Assembly (NCBI RefSeq): GCF_014304815.1
Contig: NZ_CP047958.1
Location: 1,798,001-1,862,000, forward strand
DNA length: 64,000 nucleotides
From: Synechococcus sp. MIT S9220
GTDB lineage: Bacteria; Cyanobacteriota; Cyanobacteriia; PCC-6307; Cyanobiaceae
Direction of reading: 5' to 3'
Below the pieces are notes generated by a model. The model saw only the letters and a program-made list of their open reading frames with translations, searched no databases and was not told the DNA's origin. A program made the translations under genes and the position numbers. Below, one piece after another: positions 51,850-61,986 of this stretch. The first letter of the stretch is position 1, and the number at the start of each line of letters is the position of its first letter.

Positions 51850-52125
51850 TCAGCCCTGAACACGATCCTTGAACATCTTGCCTGCGGTGAAAGCGGGCAC
51901 GCGCTTGGCGGGGATCTTGATCTTTTCGCCGGTCTTGGGGTTCAGACCCTGACGGGCAGAGCGCTCACGAGGCTCAAAGGAACCGAAACCAAGGATGGAG
52001 ACCTTTTTGCCCTCCACAACGGAATCGATGATGGTTTCGATGGCGGCATCCACCACCAGAGACACATCGGTCTTGGTGAGCTCGGTGCGGGCGGCAACCA
52101 GGTTGACGAGATCAGCTTTGTTCAT
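51850..52125 (-). CDS. hup: DNA-binding protein HU
   Basis: 91 residues: NKADLVNLVAARTELTKTDV, GFGSFEPRERSARQGLNP with the DNA-intercalating arm, and ending KDRVQG. A nucleoid architectural protein. Probably also the host factor that helps bend attachment sites during integrase reactions. Confidence 0.96.
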   Translation of the reverse strand: MNKADLVNLVAARTELTKTDVSLVVDAAIETIIDSVVEGKKVSILGFGSFEPRERSARQGLNPKTGEKIKIPAKRVPAFTAGKMFKDRVQG

Positions 52126-52277
52126 TGGGTGGGGGAAAGTGGCGGAAGCGGTTGGATCGACGATGCGGAGGTCGACATCCGCACGGCTTCCCTAGGCGGG
52201 CTAATCGTATGGAGACAATCGCTGTGCTGCAACCGAAAAACACCGTGCCGCAATGCTTTCACCGAATCTCATGTGAA

Positions 52278-52952
52278 TCAGACCGTGTCAAATGCTGCAT
52301 TGGCCTGCTGATTCCAGCTGTTAAAGGGAGCCAGATGACTACCACGCAGAGCACCTAGACCAGCCCCAGAAGCCAGTGCCGGAGCGGCTTCTGAAGGAAG
52401 CCACCGGCATAATTGACGCAGACTGTGCTGCTGCCGAGGCCAGTGAAAGGTGCGCCGGTGCTGCAAAGGTGCCAATTGATCCTTGGCCACTGGCACAAGC
52501 AAACGTCCGCAGAACAGCACATTCACAGGCAGCGGCGCATGCACAACGGCATGACCAGGCGTAGGGCCTGGCGTCCAGAGCAGTCGCAGGCCTGAAGGCG
52601 TGACGGTCTCCTCGGAGAACGTTTCGAGCTGCTCAACGCCCGGCAACAGATAGGCCTCCTGTTCCTGGACGAGCACGGGCCATTGCATGCGCTGCTGCAA
52701 ACTCCGCAAGCGTCCATGGCTCTCTCGACTGGTGAGAAGAATGCGGGCGCAACGGCCTTGCGCCAGTTCCCGCAGAGCCTCCAAGGTGGCTTCGCTGAGC
52801 GGCGGACAGTCGATCAAAACGGGCTCAGGGTCGACGTCGAGCCACCAGGACGAGCCACCACGACAGTCGCGGTTCGGCGGAAACAGCCAGAGATCAGGCC
52901 GGATTTGCACAGGCGGGCGGCCTGGCTCCAGCGAGGAGGTCATCACAGACAC
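52278..52952 (-). CDS. Metallo-beta-lactamase-fold protein lacking the HxHxDH motif
   Basis: 224 residues resembling MBL-fold hydrolases in layout (VLIDCPPLSEATLEAL, LLWTPGPTPGHAVVHAPLP, VLFCGRLLVP). The metal box after the second strand reads LTSRESHGRLR instead of THxHxDH, so catalysis with a dinuclear centre is unlikely. Divergent from glgX. Conserved-looking cyanobacterial protein of unknown function. GTG at 52952 or ATG at 52943. Confidence 0.7.
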   Translation of the reverse strand: MSVMTSSLEPGRPPVQIRPDLWLFPPNRDCRGGSSWWLDVDPEPVLIDCPPLSEATLEALRELAQGRCARILLTSRESHGRLRSLQQRMQWPVLVQEQEAYLLPGVEQLETFSEETVTPSGLRLLWTPGPTPGHAVVHAPLPVNVLFCGRLLVPVAKDQLAPLQHRRTFHWPRQQHSLRQLCRWLPSEAAPALASGAGLGALRGSHLAPFNSWNQQANAAFDTV

Positions 52953-53012
52953 GATGAATCACCGGAGCTATCACTACTTTGAAGGCTTCACCCGCCTCCT
53001 GGGAGTGGATCT

Positions 53013-55094
53013 TTGAGCACGGTCCGGCGAGGCAAGCCTTGGCCTCTTGGCAGCAGCATCACCGCCGATGGTGTGAATTTCTCGGTGGCAGCGCCAGGTG
53101 CAAACCGGGTTGAACTGCTGATTTTCTCCACCGCTGAAGCCAGCAGTCCAGAGCAACTGATCGATCTCAACGACAGCAACCACCGCTCTGGCGATTACTG
53201 GCATGTGGAGGTGGAGGGACTGACGGCAGGTTGCTGCTATGGCTATCGAGTGTTCGGGCCGCTCGCACCGGGAGGCCATGGCTTCCGGCCCGCGAAGGTG
53301 CTGTTGGATCCGTGTGCTCGCGCGATCACGGGCTGGTCGATTTATCAACGCGAAGCCGCCACCGGTGCTTCACCGAACACCCATTGCTGCCTGAAAGGAC
53401 TGGTCTGCGAACGGGACCGCTTCGATTTCGATGCGCATCCCAGACCTCGACACAGTTGGCAGCAGACGGTGATCTACGAGCTGCATATTGGAGGCTTCAC
53501 CCAACGCAGCGACAGCGGCGTGGCTCCTGATCGACAGGGCAGCCTGCTGGGAGTGATCGACAAGATCCCGTATCTCAAGCAGTTGGGCGTCACCACGATC
53601 GAACTGCTGCCCGTGCAGGCCTTCGATCCCCAGGATGCGCCTCCTGGGCGAGACAACATCTGGGGCTACAGCCCACTGAGCTGGTTTGCTCCGCATCAGG
53701 GCTATGTGGGCGGCGGTGACCCCATGAAGGCCAGAGATCAGATGCGCGATCTGGTGGCGGCCTGTCACGACGCTGGCCTGGAGGTGTTGCTTGATGTTGT
53801 CTACAACCACACCACCGAAGGCAATGCTGATGGCCCCACCCTGAGCTGGCGTGGCTTCGCCGATCGCACCTACTACCACCAGACCGATAAGGGTGATTAC
53901 CAAGACGTAAGTGGCTGTGGCAACACCATTGCCGCCCACCATCCGCTCAGCCGTGAACTGATTCTGGAGTCGCTGCGCTGCTGGGCACTGGAACTGGGAG
54001 TGGATGGCTTTCGCTTCGATCTCGGCATTGCCCTGAGTCGCGGCGAAGGTCTGAAGCCATTGGACAAACCCGCACTGTTCGAAGCGATGGAGGCTGACCC
54101 GCTACTCAGTGAGCTCAAGCTTGTGAGCGAGCCCTGGGACTGCGGTGGTCTCTATCGACTGAATGACTTCCCGGCTCGGCGCATCGGGACCTGGAACGGG
54201 CGGTTTCGTGATGCCTTGCGCAGCTTCTGGAAAGGCGACGATGACAGCACTTGGGCCATGGCACAGCGGCTGCGCAGCAGCCCTGATCTCTATGACGGCA
54301 AACCCGCAGGTTTAGGCAGCTCCGTGAATCTGCTCACGGCCCACGATGGTTTCACACTGATGGATCTGGTGAGCTTCAACAGGAAGCACAACCTCGCCAA
54401 TGGTGAAGACAACCGCGACGGTGAAAATCACAACAACAGCTGGAATCACGGAGTTGAAGGTCCCAGCAGTGACCCTGCCATCACTGCTCTGCGCAAGCGT
54501 CAGCAACGCAACATGCTGAGCACCCTGCTGCTGGCGCGCGGCGTACCGATGCTGTTGATGGGCGACGAGGTTGGCCGCAGCCAGGGAGGCAACAACAACA
54601 CCTGGTGCCAGGACACACCGCTCAGCTGGATGATCTGGTCCGAGGAGCACTGCGATACAGAGCTGCTCACCTTCGTGCAGCGACTGCTGCGGCTGCGCTC
54701 AGAGCTCGCCGAGCTGTTGAACCCAGTGATGAGCCACTACGAACCGCAACAGCAGCGACGCAACAGCGATCCCGATGGTTTGTGGCGCCAGTGGCATGGA
54801 GTGGAACTGGGCAAGCCCGACTGGGCCAGCTGGTCCCACTGCCTGGCAATGAGCCTGCATCGCGGCAAACGCGGAGCAGTTCTCTGGGCTGGCTTCAACG
54901 CTTACTTCAAGGCCATGCACTTTGATCTGCCCCAGCCGGCATCTCCCTGGCACCGCCTGATCGATACGGCCCTTCCTGCCGGTGAGGACCTTCCCCAGAC
55001 CCTGGAACCTTGGAGTCCGGACGGCGTCCCCCTCGAAGCCCGAAGCCTGGTGGTGATGGTGGCTCGCGAGTACGCCGACAACATCAAGCTCTAA
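53013..55094 (+). CDS. glgX: Glycogen debranching enzyme (isoamylase type)
   Basis: Cleaves alpha-1,6 branches of glycogen. TTG start, 693 residues. An N-terminal CBM48 (GVNFSVAAPGANRVELLIF) is followed by the GH13 barrel: region I DVVYNHTTEG, region II GFRFDLGIAL with the nucleophile Asp, region III VSEPWDCG with the acid Glu, and region IV TAHDGFTLMDLVSF. Full length. Confidence 0.95.
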   Translation: MSTVRRGKPWPLGSSITADGVNFSVAAPGANRVELLIFSTAEASSPEQLIDLNDSNHRSGDYWHVEVEGLTAGCCYGYRVFGPLAPGGHGFRPAKVLLDPCARAITGWSIYQREAATGASPNTHCCLKGLVCERDRFDFDAHPRPRHSWQQTVIYELHIGGFTQRSDSGVAPDRQGSLLGVIDKIPYLKQLGVTTIELLPVQAFDPQDAPPGRDNIWGYSPLSWFAPHQGYVGGGDPMKARDQMRDLVAACHDAGLEVLLDVVYNHTTEGNADGPTLSWRGFADRTYYHQTDKGDYQDVSGCGNTIAAHHPLSRELILESLRCWALELGVDGFRFDLGIALSRGEGLKPLDKPALFEAMEADPLLSELKLVSEPWDCGGLYRLNDFPARRIGTWNGRFRDALRSFWKGDDDSTWAMAQRLRSSPDLYDGKPAGLGSSVNLLTAHDGFTLMDLVSFNRKHNLANGEDNRDGENHNNSWNHGVEGPSSDPAITALRKRQQRNMLSTLLLARGVPMLLMGDEVGRSQGGNNNTWCQDTPLSWMIWSEEHCDTELLTFVQRLLRLRSELAELLNPVMSHYEPQQQRRNSDPDGLWRQWHGVELGKPDWASWSHCLAMSLHRGKRGAVLWAGFNAYFKAMHFDLPQPASPWHRLIDTALPAGEDLPQTLEPWSPDGVPLEARSLVVMVAREYADNIKL

Positions 55095-55128
55095 GAAGCA
55101 AGCCCAAAGGCCTGGAGCAATAAAACAA

Positions 55129-55199
<71 letters not shown>

Positions 55200-55335
55200 A
55201 TTGATACAAACGAACCAGATTCCAAAAGGGCGGAGCTGGTGCGGTCATATCCCCAAGCATTATGACGGTCAGCGAGCCCCCTCATTCGGATTGACCACTT
55301 CTGCAGCTCGCCCTGAGGGCTCCCGCCGCCGTCTG

Positions 55336-56652
55336 ATGTTTTCGTATGGACTTGGAGACGCAGGGACCGGACTCGCCGCGACAACACTCGGTTTTTACCT
55401 GTTTCCCTTTTTCACTTGTGCAGCAGGCCTTCCAGCGTTCATTGCTGGCTCACTGCTCACGGTGATCAAAATCTGGGATGGCGTGAATGATCCGCTGATC
55501 GGCTGGATGAGCGATCACACCACAAGCCGGTGGGGGCCAAGACTTCCCTGGATGTTTGGGGCCGCCCTGCCGTTAGGCATCAGCTTGGCCGCCATGTGGT
55601 GGGTTCCAGAGGGAGACATCACCCAACGCACGCTGTATTACGTGCTGATGGCCATCCTGCTGATGACCGCTTACACAAGCGTGAATCTGCCCTTTGCCGC
55701 GCTCTCTACAGAACTCAGCCCAGACACTGCAATCCGAACCCGTCTCAACGCAGCTCGCTTTACCGGTTCCATCATCTCAGGAACGATGGGGTTGCTCGTT
55801 GCCTTTTTTGCTTTGCGCGAAGGCGGAGGCGGCTATGTCTTGATGGGACAAATCACTGGCACGATCGCTGCCTTAGCGACCTTGCTCTGCTGCTGGGGTT
55901 TGGCCCCCTATGCCAAAAAAGCTCAACAACCAAGTTGCAATAAGGAGCCTCTACGCAAACAACTTCATCGCATTCGCTCCAATTCCCGTTTTCTGATGGT
56001 GCTGGGGCTGTATCTGCTGCTGTGGTTTGGCCTCCAGCTCATGCAGGTTGTTGCACTGATCTGGCTTGTTCAAGTCATTCACGTTCCGGCAAGTATCGCC
56101 ACCTTGCTCCTGCTCGCTTTCAACATTGCGGCCTTGATCGGACTCCAACTCTGGAGCGTGCTGTCCAACCGCCATGGGCGAATCAAGGCTCTCGGCTGGG
56201 GGTCGAGCATCTGGATCACCGCTTGCCTGCTCTCGATGGCCCTATCTCCAATCGCTGAAAACAGTGGCCGAAACGCTTTGATTCCCGTTGTCACACTGAT
56301 CATGCTGGTTGGGCTGGGCGCATCAACGGCATACCTGATTCCTTGGTCTTTGCTTCCCGATGCGATCGATGCTGATCCAACACACCCCGCGGGTCTTTAC
56401 ACCGCATGGATGGTGTTCGGTCAAAAACTGATCATCGGGCTGAGCATGAGCGTGTTTGGCACATTGCTCTCTCTAACGGGATACATCTCCACCAAGAGTT
56501 GCGACGGAGCCTTAAATTTCGTCGAACAGCCTCAAACAGCTCTGATTGCCATCCGCCTTTGCATGGGCCTCATTCCAGCAGTTTTAGTGGCTCTGGGACT
56601 TGTGGTGATGCGACGCTGGCCTGACCGCGGCGCTCATCTGCAACGCGCATGA
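55336..56652 (+). CDS. MFS transporter, GPH (glycoside-pentoside-hexuronide) cation symporter type
   Basis: About 438 residues from the ATG at 55336 with 12 hydrophobic helices. The MelB-like motif GVNDPLIGWMSDHTTSRWGP lies between TM2 and TM3. An open frame extends up to the tRNA edge, but those residues are not family-like. Likely sodium- or proton-coupled uptake of a sugar or related solute; substrate unknown. Stop overlaps the next start. Confidence 0.88.
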   Translation: MFSYGLGDAGTGLAATTLGFYLFPFFTCAAGLPAFIAGSLLTVIKIWDGVNDPLIGWMSDHTTSRWGPRLPWMFGAALPLGISLAAMWWVPEGDITQRTLYYVLMAILLMTAYTSVNLPFAALSTELSPDTAIRTRLNAARFTGSIISGTMGLLVAFFALREGGGGYVLMGQITGTIAALATLLCCWGLAPYAKKAQQPSCNKEPLRKQLHRIRSNSRFLMVLGLYLLLWFGLQLMQVVALIWLVQVIHVPASIATLLLLAFNIAALIGLQLWSVLSNRHGRIKALGWGSSIWITACLLSMALSPIAENSGRNALIPVVTLIMLVGLGASTAYLIPWSLLPDAIDADPTHPAGLYTAWMVFGQKLIIGLSMSVFGTLLSLTGYISTKSCDGALNFVEQPQTALIAIRLCMGLIPAVLVALGLVVMRRWPDRGAHLQRA

Positions 56653-57425
56653 TGTCTTCCCGCTTCCGAGCCCGCATCCAATCGCCCCGCTGGTTAAAGA
56701 GGCTGGGCAGCAGCTTGATCATTGGCGGTCAGGCAGTCACCGCCACCGCCAAGGGAAGGATTAATACTGTCGATCTGCTGGATCAACTCCAGGAAGCCGG
56801 ACCTGGAAGCTTCCTCATCGTGATCATCACGGCACTGGCTGCGGGCACGGTGTTCAACATCCAGGTCGCCAAGGAACTCAGCAACATGGGCGCCAACTCC
56901 ACGGTTGGCGGCGTCCTGGCGATTGGCCTGGCTCGTGAGATTGCCCCTCTGCTGACGGCCACCCTGCTCACAGGCAAGGTCGCGACCGCCTACGCGGCAC
57001 AGCTGGGGACCATGAAGGTCACCGAACAGGTTGATGCCATCACAATGTTGCGCACCGACCCGGTGGAGTACCTGGTCGTTCCCCGCCTGATCGCCATGGT
57101 GGTGATGGCCCCAGTGCAGTGTCTGTTGTTCTTTGCTGTGGCAATCCTTGGAGGCCAGATCAGCAGCACTGAGATTTACCAGATTCCGCCCGCTGTGTTC
57201 TGGACCTCAGTGCGCACCTGGCTCGATCCTGACGATTTGCCGTTCATGCTGGTCAAAGCCTTGATTTTCGGCCTTCAAATTGCGGTGTTGTCCTGCGGCT
57301 GGGGCATGACCACCCAAGGAGGGCCGAAAGAGGTTGGCACCAGCACCACAGGTGCCGTGGTGATGATCCTGGTCACCGTGGCCCTGATGGACGTCTTCCT
57401 GACTCAGATCCTCTTCGGAGGCTGA
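56649..57425 (+). CDS. MlaE/TGD1-type ABC lipid-transport permease
   Basis: A 258-residue permease with five to six helices, starting with an amphipathic helix. Signature ELSNMGANSTVGGVLAIGLA and REIAPLLTATLLTGKVATAY is typical of MlaE/YrbE. In cyanobacteria and chloroplasts (TGD1) this family moves glycerolipids between membranes with an MCE-domain protein and an ATPase, which are not in this window. Overlaps the MFS stop by four bases. Confidence 0.92.
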   Translation: MMSSRFRARIQSPRWLKRLGSSLIIGGQAVTATAKGRINTVDLLDQLQEAGPGSFLIVIITALAAGTVFNIQVAKELSNMGANSTVGGVLAIGLAREIAPLLTATLLTGKVATAYAAQLGTMKVTEQVDAITMLRTDPVEYLVVPRLIAMVVMAPVQCLLFFAVAILGGQISSTEIYQIPPAVFWTSVRTWLDPDDLPFMLVKALIFGLQIAVLSCGWGMTTQGGPKEVGTSTTGAVVMILVTVALMDVFLTQILFGG

Positions 57426-57442
57426 AGCAACCTCTTAACTCC

Positions 57443-57850
57443 ATGACCACAACACCCTCTGAACCTGACCAAAACAGCGTGAGCATCAGCTCCAGCCCCC
57501 GTCTGGCGCTGCTGATCATCGTCTTCAGCCTCTGCCTGCTGCCACTGCCGTTCAATCCATGGCCGACCGTGGTGGTGGGGCTGTTTGGTGTTTTCCTATT
57601 GGTGCAGACCTACAGCCTGCGGCTGGAATTCACTAACGACACGCTGGTGGTGTGGCGAGGCCAGCAGGAGCTGCGCAGCTTCCCTTACGCCGAATGGCAG
57701 AGCTGGCGACTGTTTGCCCCCTGGCTGCCAGGACTGTTTTATTTCCGCGAAATCAAGAGCATCCACTTCCTGCCGATCCTCTTCAACCCTGCTGAGCTGC
57801 GGCAACAGTTGGAACAACGGGTCGGCTCCCTGGAAACCCCGAAGCCCTAA
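57443..57850 (+). CDS. DUF3119 protein
   Basis: 135 residues: two helices (about 15-50), then a PH-like strand region (SLRLEFTNDTLVVWRGQQEL) and YAEWQSWRLFAPWLPGLFYF. Matches the cyanobacterial DUF3119 layout. It follows the lipid permease by 17 bp. Function unknown. Confidence 0.82.
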   Translation: MTTTPSEPDQNSVSISSSPRLALLIIVFSLCLLPLPFNPWPTVVVGLFGVFLLVQTYSLRLEFTNDTLVVWRGQQELRSFPYAEWQSWRLFAPWLPGLFYFREIKSIHFLPILFNPAELRQQLEQRVGSLETPKP

Positions 57851-57938
57851 GCCAAACCAACACTTGAACACAACGAGAACGTTGTGTTTGGGCCATGAGC
57901 CCCGCAATCCGCTGAAATGAGTTGAGGAGAAGCCGACC

Positions 57939-58925
57939 ATGCCTGACGACAACGATCTGCCACTCCAGGACACGCCGCAATCCACAGAGGCAGCCAACGA
58001 TGCATCCAGCGAGGCATCCCACGCCGCCAGCGAAGACGTGCAGCCTGCGTCTGAAACGCTGATCCAACTGGCCCTGGTGGATCTGCAGACGCGGCGCGAC
58101 GGCCTCCAACAGGAGATTGAAAGCCTCCAACAGCGCAAGCAGCAACTGGAGAAAGACATGGCCGCCAGCTTTGCTGGCCAATCCGATGCAATCGCCAGAC
58201 GTGTGAAGGGGTTTCAGGAGTATCTGGGTGGAGCCTTGCAGGGGCTGGCCCAGTCGGTGGAGACGCTGGAGCTAGTGGCGCAGCCTGTGGTGGTGAAGCC
58301 TTCACCACTGGATGCCCAGGCAGCCGAAGCCGCCGCCGAACAGGCCATGGCGAACAGCGGCGGCGCGCCGGCGCTGGCCGACACTTTCCGTCCTGACGAA
58401 GAGCTGATCCGAACCAACCTCAGGCGTTTTCTGGAGCAGCCCGACTTCTATGCCGAACCCTGGAAACTGCGCCGTAGCCTCGACGACAGCGACATCGCTG
58501 TACTCGAAGACTGGTTTTTCAATCAGGGCGGCAGGGGTGCTCAAGCCAGCCGCGGTAGTCGACCTCGCAACGTGCTGCTGGGGGCTGCCCTGATCGCCAT
58601 CATCGGCGAGCTTTACGGCGATCAGTTCCAGACGCTGGTCCTAGCGGGACAACCCGAACGCCTCGGTGACTGGCGACGAGGCCTGCAGGATGCGCTCGGC
58701 CTGGGGCGGGAAGATTTCGGGCCCAGCAGCGGCATCGTGCTGTTTGAACGTGGAGATGCTCTTGTAGAGCGAGCCGACCGGCTGGAGGAGCGCGGTGAAG
58801 TGCCCCTGATCCTGATCGATGCAGCCGAACGGGTGGTGGATGTTCCCGTGCTTCAGTTCCCGCTCTGGCTGGCCTTTGCAGCCGGTCCAGGCGAAACCTA
58901 CGACTACGAAGACGACCTGCTCTGA
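57939..58925 (+). CDS. DUF3086 protein
   Basis: 328 residues: an acidic disordered N-terminus (1-40), a coiled coil (about 45-85, GLQQEIESLQQRKQQLEKDM), then the DUF3086 domain ending QFPLWLAFAAGPGETYDYED. Conserved in cyanobacteria next to plsY. Function unknown. Overlaps plsY by one base. Confidence 0.85.
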   Translation: MPDDNDLPLQDTPQSTEAANDASSEASHAASEDVQPASETLIQLALVDLQTRRDGLQQEIESLQQRKQQLEKDMAASFAGQSDAIARRVKGFQEYLGGALQGLAQSVETLELVAQPVVVKPSPLDAQAAEAAAEQAMANSGGAPALADTFRPDEELIRTNLRRFLEQPDFYAEPWKLRRSLDDSDIAVLEDWFFNQGGRGAQASRGSRPRNVLLGAALIAIIGELYGDQFQTLVLAGQPERLGDWRRGLQDALGLGREDFGPSSGIVLFERGDALVERADRLEERGEVPLILIDAAERVVDVPVLQFPLWLAFAAGPGETYDYEDDLL

Positions 58926-59524
58926 TGCCCTTCTTCACGCTGCTGCTGGGTTACCTGCTCGGCTCCCTACCCAGCGGCTTCCTGGCCGGTCAATGGTGCA
59001 AGGGGATCGACCTACGCACCATCGGCTCCGGCTCTACCGGCGCCACCAATGTGCTGCGCAACGTGGGCAAAGGCCCTGCACTGGTTGTGTTCCTAGTGGA
59101 TGTAGCCAAAGGAGCAGCTGCGGTTCTGATCGCTAGCGCCCTCACCCAGAACAATCCACTCAACGATTGGATCCAGGTGCTGGCCGGTCTTGCAGCCCTG
59201 GCCGGCCATATCTGGCCGGTATGGCTCGGCTTCAAAGGCGGCAAGGCCGTGGCCACCGGGCTTGGTTTGTTCCTAGGCCTGGCCTGGCCAGTGGGGCTGG
59301 CTTGCTTCGGGATGTTCATGGCCGTGTTCAGCCTCAGTCGGATCGTGTCACTCGCCAGCGTGGTGGCAGCGATCAGCCTGCCGCTGCTGATGGCCGCCGA
59401 CTCAGGGAGCAACGCCAATCTTGTGGTGGCCCTGGTCGCGATGGCGCTGGTGCTTTGGCGACACCGCAGCAACATTCAACGGCTGATCAACGGCACCGAA
59501 CCCAAGGTGGGCCTGAAATCTTGA
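58925..59524 (+). CDS. plsY: Acyl-phosphate:glycerol-3-phosphate acyltransferase
   Basis: First step of phospholipid synthesis. 199 residues, about five helices. Conserved motifs GSLPSGFLAGQWCKGIDLR, GSGSTGATNVLRNVG, GLAALAGHIWPVWLGFKGGK and the later HRSNIQRLINGTE are all present. Confidence 0.95.
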   Translation: MPFFTLLLGYLLGSLPSGFLAGQWCKGIDLRTIGSGSTGATNVLRNVGKGPALVVFLVDVAKGAAAVLIASALTQNNPLNDWIQVLAGLAALAGHIWPVWLGFKGGKAVATGLGLFLGLAWPVGLACFGMFMAVFSLSRIVSLASVVAAISLPLLMAADSGSNANLVVALVAMALVLWRHRSNIQRLINGTEPKVGLKS

Positions 59525-59567
59525 GTGCAGCTGGTGTACCTGAGATGGTCTCCACAGGAGGCTCGCG

Positions 59568-60287
59568 TCAGTCCAACAGCTCCGTGCAGCAGGCAGAGAA
59601 GGCAGCAGTGGGGTCTGCTGACCTGGTGATCGGGCGACCGATCACCAGCTGACTGGCGCCGGCTGCAATCGCCTCAGCAGGACCCATCACCCGGGCCTGA
59701 TCGCCCACTGCGGTTCCTTTCGGGCGAATGCCTGGCGTCACCAACGCAAATGGATTCGGGTGCTGTGAACGCAGAGCCGCGGCCTCTAAAGGTGAACACA
59801 CACAGCCGCCGATGCCAGCAGTTGCCGAAAGCTGCGCTAACGCCGGCACGCGCTCGGCGATGCCCTGGCTGATGGCGAGTTCACGTTGCAAACGCTGCTC
59901 CTCCCAGCTGGTGAGCACCGTCACCGCCAACAGCGTTGGAGCATTGAGGCCAGCCTGCTGAGCACCCTCCACCGCTGCAGCCTGAGCCGCCTGCAACGCT
60001 TCGCTGCCGGCACAGGCATGCACCGTGATCAACTCCGCGCCCAGCGCCGCCGCACGACGACAGGAGCCGGCCATGGTGGCAGGGATGTCGTGGAATTTGA
60101 GATCGAGAAACACCCGCAGGCCCTGATCGCGCAGCTGCGCCACAACCTCAGGGCCAGCCTGGACGAACAGCTCCAGACCCACCTTCACCCAGCACAATCC
60201 CTCCACCTGAGTGGCAAAGGCCAAGGCCTGATCCGGGGCCATGCCGTCGAGGGCCACGATGATCCGATCGGCGGGATGGATCGCCAT
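59568..60287 (-). CDS. pyrF: Orotidine 5'-phosphate decarboxylase
   Basis: Last step of UMP synthesis. 239 residues. Catalytic motif [14 protein letters not shown] with the Lys-Asp pair; the phosphate-binding end has LVTPGIRP and QLVIGRPIT. Stop/start overlap with tyrS upstream on the minus strand. Confidence 0.96.
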   Translation of the reverse strand: MAIHPADRIIVALDGMAPDQALAFATQVEGLCWVKVGLELFVQAGPEVVAQLRDQGLRVFLDLKFHDIPATMAGSCRRAAALGAELITVHACAGSEALQAAQAAAVEGAQQAGLNAPTLLAVTVLTSWEEQRLQRELAISQGIAERVPALAQLSATAGIGGCVCSPLEAAALRSQHPNPFALVTPGIRPKGTAVGDQARVMGPAEAIAAGASQLVIGRPITRSADPTAAFSACCTELLD

Positions 60288-61531
60288 TAGCCCACCAGCC
60301 GGCGGAAGGTCTTCTTGCCGAGCTGGAGCACCTTGCCTTCGAGTTCAGCCGCCGAGGCGAACTCCTGATTCGGATCGGTGATCTTCTCCCCCTCCAGGCG
60401 AGCGGCGCCGCCTTTGATCTGACGCCGGGCCTCGCTGCTGCTGGCGCAGATGCCCACAGCACTGAGCAGATAAAACGCCTTGGCTGGAAAATTCACTGCC
60501 GAAAGAGAGGCTTCAGGCACATCCGCTCCGGCATCGCCGCCACTACTCACCAGGGTGGCCGCATCGCTCTGCGCTTTTTGGGCTGCCTCCATGCCATACC
60601 GGCTGGCGGTCACAGCCAGAGCCATCGCCTTCTGCTTCTCGCGTGCGTTATCCGGCAAATCCTGCGGACTCAGATCCGTCAGCAAGGTCACGTAGTCATC
60701 AATCGCGGCATCGCCGACCTTCTCGAGCTTGGAATACATCGACAGCGCGTCTTCCTCCAGACCCACCGTGTTGCCAAGGCTTTTGCTCATCTTCTGCACG
60801 CCATCCAGGCCGACCAGAATCGGCAGCAGCAACCCGAACTGGGTGCCCTTGTTGAAATGGCGCTGCAGATCGCGGCCCATGGCCACGTTGAACTTCTGAT
60901 CAGTGCCGCCCAGCTCCACATCGGCATTCACAGCCACGGAGTCGTAGCCCTGCAGCAGCGGATAAAGGAATTCATGCAGGGCAATCGGTGCACCACTGCC
61001 GTAACGCTTGGAGAAATCGTCTTTGGCGAGCATCTGACCCACGGTGGCGGTACCCAACAAGCCAATGACCTGAGGGAGATCCAAACCTGCTAGCCACTCA
61101 CTGTTACGGCGCACCTCCAGGCGGCCAGGGGTCTCGAAATCAAGCAGTGCCGTCTGCTTTGGCTGGCCCTGGCCGAGCTGAGCCAGATAGGTGGCGGCAT
61201 TGGCCTCAACTTCTTCAGCGGTGAGCTGCACCCTTGTGGCGCTCTTGCCGGTGGGGTCGCCGATGCGGGCAGTGAAATCGCCGATGATCAACACTGCTGT
61301 ATGCCCCGCATCTTGAAAAGCCCGCAGCTTGCGGAACAGGATGCTGTGGCCCAGATGGATATTGCTGCCAGTTGGGTCAATTCCCAACTTGATGCGCAGG
61401 GGCCGGCTCTCTTGCTCTGCCTGCCTCAGCCGCGCCGCCAGCGATTGATCGGCGTCATCACCATCGCCGGCTGGAAACAGATCGGCCATGCCACGCGACA
61501 GCCATGCCGGCAGAGACGGTGTCGAGGCCAT
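60287..61531 (-). CDS. tyrS: Tyrosyl-tRNA synthetase
   Basis: 414 residues of the long (TyrZ-like) class: HLGH in [29 protein letters not shown], and a C-terminal S4-like RNA-binding domain ([20 protein letters not shown]). Overlaps pyrF by one base, so transcribed together. Confidence 0.96.
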   Translation of the reverse strand: MASTPSLPAWLSRGMADLFPAGDGDDADQSLAARLRQAEQESRPLRIKLGIDPTGSNIHLGHSILFRKLRAFQDAGHTAVLIIGDFTARIGDPTGKSATRVQLTAEEVEANAATYLAQLGQGQPKQTALLDFETPGRLEVRRNSEWLAGLDLPQVIGLLGTATVGQMLAKDDFSKRYGSGAPIALHEFLYPLLQGYDSVAVNADVELGGTDQKFNVAMGRDLQRHFNKGTQFGLLLPILVGLDGVQKMSKSLGNTVGLEEDALSMYSKLEKVGDAAIDDYVTLLTDLSPQDLPDNAREKQKAMALAVTASRYGMEAAQKAQSDAATLVSSGGDAGADVPEASLSAVNFPAKAFYLLSAVGICASSSEARRQIKGGAARLEGEKITDPNQEFASAAELEGKVLQLGKKTFRRLVG

Positions 61532-61571
61532 GGGCGAGTGAGCGATTGCGGGCTGAATCGTACGGGCCGCC

Positions 61572-61898
61572 TCAGCTGGGTGGCTGTTCCAGCTGACTTT
61601 TCATCCGCTCCAGGGTGCCTTGCATCTGCTCAAACATCTGCTCCGGGGTGATCCCGAACTGGCCCAACTGACTGCGCAGCTGCTCCACCGTGAGCTTGGC
61701 CTGGAAGTCTTCCGACAGCTCAAAGCGTTTCATGAATACGCGGTAGCGCTCCATGAGCTCCTCCATCGTGTCGATGAACTTCTTTTTGCCCTCGCGGTCG
61801 AACTTGCCGTAATCGGAACCGAGCTGCATCAACTGCTGGTAGTCGCCGAACAGACGCTTGGCCTCCTCCTGCACGATGTCTGAGTCGAAGAACGCCAT
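61572..61898 (-). CDS. DUF1825 protein
   Basis: 108 residues from the ATG at 61898: [20 protein letters not shown] is the invariant start of cyanobacterial DUF1825. Helical throughout. Function unknown. About 40 bp upstream of tyrS on the same strand. Confidence 0.88.
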   Translation of the reverse strand: MAFFDSDIVQEEAKRLFGDYQQLMQLGSDYGKFDREGKKKFIDTMEELMERYRVFMKRFELSEDFQAKLTVEQLRSQLGQFGITPEQMFEQMQGTLERMKSQLEQPPS

Positions 61899-61986
61899 GG
61901 CCCACCGATCAACTGGCGTGATTCTGAACAATTTGAGCTCCCCGTAACAGTGCGGATCCACGCCCCCTGATTCGGGTCAACATGAA

